A stretch of DNA of 64,000 nt, taken from contig JACTAT010000037.1 of the NCBI GenBank assembly GCA_014526335.1, positions 372,001-436,000 of the forward strand, in the 5' to 3' direction. A program made the translations under genes and the position numbers. Numbering within the stretch: position 1 is the first letter of the stretch; each line of letters opens with the position of its first letter. The DNA is from Chrysaora quinquecirrha (lineage: Eukaryota; Cnidaria; Scyphozoa; Semaeostomeae; Pelagiidae). Of the stretch, positions 58,257 to 64,000 are shown piece by piece. The notes below the pieces were generated by a model. It searched no databases. It saw only the letters and a list, made by a program, of their open reading frames with translations, and was not told the DNA's origin.

Positions 58257-59785
58257 TTACTCCTTTTCAGTTGCTCTTTGAATTTCTTTTCTTAATGTCT
58301 TAGATTTGCCTTTTCTCTGACTGAGCCTGAATTTGTTAACAATATCTTTTGCATACGAGAATGAGCGAACTTTTATGTAAAGCATCAGTATCTTCTCAAG
58401 AACATCATAGGCAATATCAGCATCTACTGACAATGCAGCAGAACTAAGAAGGGTTTGATATGAAGCCAATAGGTCTTGATCCACACTTAACTCACTGAAC
58501 ATTTTTTTGTAATCAATACTCTTCATGTCCTTGAGATTTGTGTTTTGTAGAAACTTTAGTTCAGCAATTGTGAGAATTGTTTGGGATGTCTCACTTATTT
58601 TCCAAAGTCCTCCTCTATTAAGGTTATCAACTAGCTTCTGAGGGCACAATGAGTCATTATTTATACGTCCTGCCTTCAAAATTGCCAGATGCTGTTGACC
58701 GAGGTTTGAGTTGTGGTGCTTGGAACTGTAAATTTTTCAATTCAAATTGTAGAAGATGTACCCACCAAGATATTGCAAAGAAGATTTTTCCTGATCAGAA
58801 AGGGAATTCTTGCTGGTTGTCGGTGGGAGCTCCTGAGCATTTGATCTTGCAGTTGCAACAATCTTGTCTGCAAGTTTTGTGCATAAAAGTGTTGCCCCAT
58901 GTGAATTTAGTGGAGAGAACAGCATGCATGCTTTTGGAACAACAGTTGCATAAAATTTTGCATAGAATTTCTCAACATTGCCTGTTTTCCGCAAAGCATT
59001 AAACATTTTCAAAATCTGGGCAACAATTTCTTGTTTTCTGTTTTCAACAGTTATGCTACAGCAAACATAACTCTTAAACTGTTTACAAAAATCACAAGGA
59101 AAACATTTATCTTCCGAGATCACTTTGATACTTTCATTGACAAGAGCGATAAGCAAATTGGTATCTTCTTCATCATTTCTGCTTTCGATCCTATTATTTT
59201 CTTTCCCTTCCTGGTAATGCTTGGCATTTTTGTGCCTGGTCAGACCTCTTCGTGATTTGCAAACTTTCGGGCATAATGTGCACTTGAAATCACCAACCTC
59301 AATCTGAAAAGAAATTTTATTTATTTTCCCGGTGCTCATACATTACAAATATTTGATTCTGCCAAGAAATTTTATGCAACATCTGCTTTCAAAATGAAAA
59401 CAGTAGCTGTCAAACCTAACAACTTTAATTAGTTACCTGTATACTATTAGTTACCTCTAGGCCTATACTATTGTTATTTTATAAGAAACTGATAATTTGT
59501 TTCAGTGTAAAAGAATTTCTTGAGGCTTTTTATCTAGCTCTAAAGATTGTTGAGATCTTAAGGTTTTTTGAGTCGAGAACTGAAGTTGATCTCAACAGTT
59601 TACTGATGAGTTTCTTTTTAGGCCTATCTATCCCCCGTAGATTAAAAAAGTCTACCTACATCTTTGGTTACTTCCAAGAAATCATCTTCTAGTTCTTTTT
59701 TAAACGAATCACTCTCAAGAAACTCTTCAATTGCGTCAAGATCATGTCCTTCCACAACATCTCGACTTCTATTTGTGATCGCCAT
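58257..59785 (-). pseudogene. C2H2 companion gene of the P-type element
   Basis: Exon 1 (59672-59785) begins MAITNRSRDVVEGHDLDAIE and has EEFLESDSFKKELEDDFLE. It joins in phase 0 to exon 2 at 59303: VGDFKCTLCPKVCKSRRGLTRHKNAKH, a C2H2 finger. The protein continues with CFPCDFCKQF, KLADKIVATARSNAQEL and LQYLGGYIFYNLN. After one frame change near 58740 it ends with AGRINNDSLCPQKLVDNLNRGG and a helical basic tail. It is convergent with the transposase, with only about 100 bp between their stops. I associate this kind of acidic start, C2H2 finger and LGGYI...NRGG C-terminus with proteins found beside P-like transposases in invertebrates; its biochemical role is unknown. The intron phase match supports a real gene. 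Confidence 0.65.
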
Positions 59786-59820
59786 GATCCTGATGGAGTA
59801 CGTGCCCTGTGCTGTGTGTG

Positions 59821-59839
59821 CTGTGCACTATCATTCTTC
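59821..59839 (-). repeat. Right partner of imperfect inverted repeat around the P-type element
   Basis: CTGTGCACTATCATTCTTC, complementary to 54995-55013 with a few mismatches. It lies 36 bp upstream of the companion gene start codon. Confidence 0.4.
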
Positions 59840-59942
59840 AATTATTCTGCAAATTATCAGACTCAACATCAAAAGCGGCATCCTTTGAAAACCACGCAGT
59901 TTCCAGACCATCTGAATTCTATTGACTATGGTACAACTTGAT

Positions 59943-60175
59943 GTGCAGTAACGTGGAGGATGTGCAGTATAGTGGAGGGTGCCAATACAACATGGAGGGT
60001 TATCATCATGTAAGTGGAGGATGCAGAGTATCGTGAAGGGTTATCATCATGTAAGTGGAGGGATATCATTTTTAACGTGGAGGGATACCATGATGTAAGT
60101 GGAGGATGCGGAGTATCGTGGAGGGTTATCACCATGTAAGTGGAGGGATATCATTTTCAACGTAGAGGGATACCA
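59943..60175. repeat. Minisatellite of GTGGAGG/TATCAT units
   Basis: Repeated words CATGTAAGTGGAGGGATATCA, AACGTGGAGGGATACCAT and GAGTATCGTGGAGGGTTATC recur over about 230 bp. A higher-order unit of about 105 bp is visible: 60015-60100 resembles 60110-60170. Confidence 0.75.
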
Positions 60176-60187
60176 TCTATTCCTCGT

Positions 60188-60610
60188 TCAAGGCTTCTCC
60201 ATCCTCTCCTTGCGCAAACGATCGAAAAAATCAGGGTCTTTACTCAGTGTATGTTGCCATACTTGATTATAATCAAAATCTGATAAGATTCTTTGAAAAT
60301 CATCTAGAATCCATCTGAGTTGCACTGCATCGACAGTAGATCTCTGCATAAATGTGATAATTGGGGCAAAATACTCCACAATTTTTCTGTAAAGTTTCAA
60401 GAAGTACAAACTCAACCTGCTGAATCTGGATACCTAATCCCCTGGTTGTTGCTTTTTTTTGGCTTCTCATCAGCAGCATTTGATATTTCATATAAAACAG
60501 TTCCAAATGCCTCATAGTTGGTGTCGATTGCTGTTACAGCTGTATCACATCATAGCCAACGGGTGTCCTCAGGCTAAGGCAAATTCTGGCCAAGATTTCT
60601 TGTGCGCTTA
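60188..60610 (-). pseudogene. hAT-like transposase fragment
   Basis: The minus strand reads TRWL, a stop, then DTAVTAIDTNYEAFGTVLYE, ISNADEKPKKSNNQG, and after a frame change VEYFAPIITFMQRSTVDAVQ, IL and DFQRILSDFDYNQVW. The TRWL start and the helical repeat style match the central region of hAT-type transposases (TRW...). It is the same strand and class as the pieces at 54141-54641. The fragment has two disabling changes. Confidence 0.55.
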
Positions 60611-60849
60611 GGGCTGCTTCTGGAAAATGATATCAGCTTCTCGATGATATTAAAACATGGGGGCCCTATGGGCATGTTTGAAGATGGACTCTGGTTATTG
60701 ATGGCTATTTCAGTAAAATGATGAAACAGGTTTCTGATTATTATGAGGATAATAATCATAACAATCATGACGCTGGTTGTGGAGGTAATTATCTAAATCT
60801 ATTCCTATTCCTTGGACCTAACTAAAACAGGAACGAGATTGATGACGGT

Positions 60850-60915
60850 AATGAGTGGTGGTGGTGGTGATGGTGGTAGGGGTGGTTGTGCTGGTGTGGT
60901 GTTGGTGGTGATTTG
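60850..60915 (+). repeat. GGT-rich simple repeat
   Basis: Interrupted (GGT)n tract of about 65 bp (GTGGTGGTGGTGATGGTGGT and variants). Confidence 0.8.
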
Positions 60916-61313
60916 CCTTGAATGTGAAAAGATGCTAAAATTGGGATAAAAGATTATGACCTTATTGATTGAATGGAGAATTATTGAAGGAAAGTGAGTT
61001 AAAAATTTGGCTGTGTTTGATATTTGTTGTTATTATTTGTGCATTTGAATCAACATTTACTGGAAGATAATCTACTAGTAACGGGGAGAAGGGTTCATTT
61101 TCGGAACTTGTTGCATAAAATGTAGGTGGTGTTACTGTGCTGGTGAGAGTAAGGGCACCTGTGAAAAAGTTTTGCTCGTAAAAGCTATTTGAATCTCCAT
61201 ATAAACATGATTAACAGTTATTTCAAAGTTGTTTAATTGGGATTTTTATTTTTTGTAGCAAAAAGAAACAACGAAAGAAACGGTGACTTTGAATGGATAA
61301 ATTCATAATTTTA

Positions 61314-62240
61314 GACTCGTTGAACGATCTGCAAATCCACGGGTTGAGTTTTTCTTGCAAAAAGAAGATGGCTTGGTAAGAGGGGTTTGTTTTGATTTGA
61401 GCAAAAAGAAAATATTACAGAAAGTATATGTTAAAAAGACTGGCTTAATGTTAAAAAATGTGATACTTGATAAAAGCAAAATGGAAGAGAGTTTGGTTGT
61501 TGTGGCTGGGACTTCCTTAGAGGAAACAACAGTTGACTTTGAAAATGTACCAATGCTGTCAAGGATTTAATGTAATAAGGCAGAAGATTTGTTTGTGGGG
61601 CGAGTAGTTGCTGTGAGTGGAAAGGTGGTGGCTCTATCGGGTGAGAAGATGGTTACAACAAAATATGGGGAAAAGGTTAGGGTGGATGGAATTATAGCGG
61701 ACGAGGAAGGTTCAGTAAAAGTATCTTTTTGGGGTGATGCTGGAAAGGAGGTTGGATTGAATAGGATTTCTGAGTTTGGCGAGGCAAAGGCTTGGAGGGA
61801 TTCGAAAACGGAAAATATAAGTTTAAGTGTGGAATTTGAGGAAATAAAAGAGGTAGAAGTATAGAAGGAGAAGTTGCTGCGGTAGAAGGGTTGGGGTTAA
61901 GAAAGGAAATTGTAGATGTGTTAGGTGTGGTGAGATGTCAGAAATTGAAGATATGTTTGAAATGTCGAAAATCTGTGGATGTGGAGGGGAGTGTTGGTGT
62001 TGTTGAGTGTAAAGATTGCCACATGCTGCAAAGAGTTAGCAAATTGAAAACCAGAATCACTGTTCGTATACTTGTGGAAAGAGTCTCCAATGGATGAAAT
62101 TTGGAAATGACGGCTTTTGATGATTCTTAAGAGTTTTTTTTTGGAAAGAAATTCGATAGAGTCAAAGTTACAAAAGATGAGGTTATAAAGAAGTTCTAAA
62201 TATTAACATTATTGAATTTAGTTATGATGATGCAAGTAAT
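61314..62240 (+). pseudogene. RPA-like OB-fold protein with zinc ribbon
   Basis: Plus-strand frames give RLVERSANPRVEFFLQKEDG, then after a stop at 61568 an OB-fold segment (VVAVSGKVVALSGEKMVTTK, YGEKVRVDGIIADEEGSVKV, SFWG). LNRISEFGEAKAWRDSKTEN follows, then a zinc-ribbon: KICLKCRKSVDVEGSVGVVE with CKDCHMLQR. The last recognisable part is FFFGKKFDRVKVTKDEVIKK and IIEFSYDDASNIIDNFA. The pattern is that of RPA70-like single-strand DNA-binding proteins that occur in transposon-linked families of invertebrates. Stops near 61568 and 61863 and later shifts break it. It has no intron. Which element it belongs to is not clear. Confidence 0.5.
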
Positions 62241-62249
62241 ATAATAGAC

Positions 62250-63600
62250 AATTTCGCATGAATTGAATCGGAGTAATAATTAAGTACACATCATCAAAGT
62301 TATTTAGAATTATGTTATCAGAGTTATTTAGAATTAAAATTAGTAGGACCTAAGATTAGGGAGGTAAAGGCTGGGTTATTTATTGCAAGTTGGAATAATG
62401 GTACTAATTTCATTTTTTGAATGTGATTATTTTGAAAAATAGAAGAAATTGGTCTAGGGTGAGGAATTTATATATTGTTGTTGTAATAGATGATAACAAA
62501 GTATCAGGTGAAGCAAAAACTTTATCTATTGAAACTGGAAGTCGATCACAAGCAGTAATCTTGTGCGATTGTTGTGACAGATGTGTAATAAATTATTGAA
62601 AATTGTGGTTTTACGAATTAATAGTTGGCAACGAAATTATGCAAGATTGTTGTTGGTTACCTTTAGAGTAAATTATATTATTATCTGTTTAAAAAAACAA
62701 TTGCATACAGTTATTTACTTTAGGTTCTGCAGATATGGTTAAATAGGTGGTATTTAGGTATTAGGTTCCATTAGGGATTAGAGGTGTTGGAATATATAAT
62801 AATCCCTACGATTTCTCTAAATATATCGTTCTTAATAGAAGAAATACCCTGTAGATTGTGCGACATATAATTTTTTGTTCGTAGTTGCCTATTATCCTGT
62901 TGATTTTTTTGTCAAAACATGGTATATGCCTGATATGCAAATGCCTGCTCTGGTATACAGTAATGAGTATTTGATTTTGGTCAGCAAATAATCAACATTG
63001 AATTGATACTATAGGAATGAAAAACGAAAATTAGTTAGGTTTGTGCAAAGAAAAATTGTTTACTAATAATGTTTAGTAAATGTAGTAGTCTGTATTTGAT
63101 ACATGTTGGCGATTTTTGTTGCTTCGTTTCAATGTATTAAGAACAGAGATTTGCGCCTGAGTCGAAATGAAATTATAAAGGATGTGATAGTCATGTATAT
63201 CTGATGAAAGTAATGATGATGATGATGCAAGGGCATGGCAAGGAAGGGCTTATCATTAGACACCCAGTTGTGAAAGCATTTGTGTGTTGGTAGAAAGATT
63301 TTGCTTTGCAACGCTGAGTCAGCAGAATTTGTCAATACTGAATTGAAATAAAGAAAAGTGTGAGCACTAATGTGAACTATCGGTATCAACCTCGTCTCTA
63401 GGGTGAATAGGCCTCTACGTGAAACTCCGCTGTCCATATTGGACCGTGGTATTGGCCTTGTCTATTCGCAATTTGATTGGTTGTTCAAAGAATAGAAATT
63501 TTAAATGAGGTCACAGTTTCTTCAAAATTTCACACCAAAATAGGCCGAAAATTATGTGAAAAACATGTGAAAAAAACTGGTTTATTACATGCATATGCAA
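62250..63600. other. No gene seen
   Basis: AT-rich, no recognised motif or long ORF. Confidence 0.4.
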
Positions 63601-63615
63601 TCGTCATGCACATCG

Positions 63616-63795
63616 AGAATGAAGGTGATGATGATAATAATGATTATAATGATGATGATGATGATGATAATGATGATGATGCTTATGATGATGATGAGGA
63701 TGATGATGATGAGGATGTTGATGATGATGATGGTGGTGGTGGTGGTGGTGATGATGATGATGATGATGATAATGATAATGATGATGATAATGCTG
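63616..63795. repeat. GAT trinucleotide repeat
   Basis: About 180 bp of (GAT)n with a short (GGT)6 island near 63730-63750 and occasional AAT interruptions. Asp-rich and His-rich frames across it are low-complexity artefacts. Confidence 0.9.
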
Positions 63796-64000
63796 TTGAT
63801 TGCTCTTCTTCAGCGTGGTTTTGTGTTTCGGATAAAAACCTGTTGCACAGATGGCATGTGAATAGATATTCTTCATTTAATTAATATGATATTCTGTTTG
63901 TTATAATAACTAAAAATCAAGTAACAGTACATTCTTACAGTGAATAGCAATAAGATAAGCTAAATTATGATAAGAAGCAAATACAAAAATTGAAATATTT

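Noticed and set aside
63477..63884. Asp-rich and His-rich ORFs that look like metal-binding proteins
   Set aside because: They are translations of the GAT tract.
1..64000. CRISPR arrays, bacterial operons, rRNA and tRNA genes
   Set aside because: No spaced identical repeats, Shine-Dalgarno-led gene runs or rRNA/tRNA-like sequence were seen; introns and retroelements show the DNA is eukaryotic. A covariance-model scan for tRNAs could not be run.

Overview
This is a eukaryotic, animal-type window. It is AT-rich, has GT-AG introns, and is dominated by decayed transposable elements in many superfamilies. The mix (Maverick/Polinton, BEL/Pao, Gypsy gag, Penelope, P element with THAP, tnp2-type DNA transposon, Crypton-like recombinase, hAT-like pieces, LINE tails, TIR-bearing MITEs) fits an aquatic invertebrate, most likely a cnidarian. 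That placement is inference from element content; no diagnostic host gene or rRNA is present.

Layout. 0.8-5.8 kb: minus-strand remnants of a YqaJ-type nuclease, a Maverick/adintovirus-like element (integrase, small basic ORF, packaging ATPase, two unknown ORFs) and a Gypsy gag fragment. 6.8-7.5 kb: a broken plus-strand gene of unknown family. 8.5-18.3 kb: the best host-gene candidate, a minus-strand 12-exon gene whose exons join in phase to about 380 codons. Its introns hold two MITEs, a LINE tail, a large CAT-repeat tract and a coiled-coil/protein-kinase locus. 18.6-25.7 kb: a divergently transcribed tnp2-type transposase gene in six exons, with a dispersed repeat in its introns. 27.5-29.1 kb: a SWIM-like zinc-finger gene fragment. 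29.6-32.8 kb: two Penelope fragments pointing away from each other, a LINE tail and a degenerate repeat array of about 200-bp period. 33.9-35.4 kb: a coiled-coil gene of unknown family. 35.7-38.95 kb: a 1.6-kb-arm palindrome, each arm carrying a damaged Crypton-like recombinase end. 40.4-46.6 kb: a full-length but decayed BEL/Pao element with both LTRs. 47.8-50.8 kb: a second, 3'-truncated BEL/Pao with a 756-codon ORF and 5' LTR. 51.0-54.6 kb: a Ulp1-like protease piece, a TA-flanked TIR element and hAT-like pieces with a tandem duplication. 55.0-59.8 kb: a two-gene P-superfamily element with convergent THAP transposase and C2H2 companion gene. 60-64 kb: hAT-like fragment, minisatellite, RPA-like OB-fold gene and a GAT-repeat tract.

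Most long coding regions carry one or more single-base frameshifts, often at A or T homopolymers. Either most of these elements are pseudogenes, or the assembly carries homopolymer indel errors; sequence alone does not separate the two. All exon joins given here were worked out by hand from splice consensus and reading phase, without transcript data.
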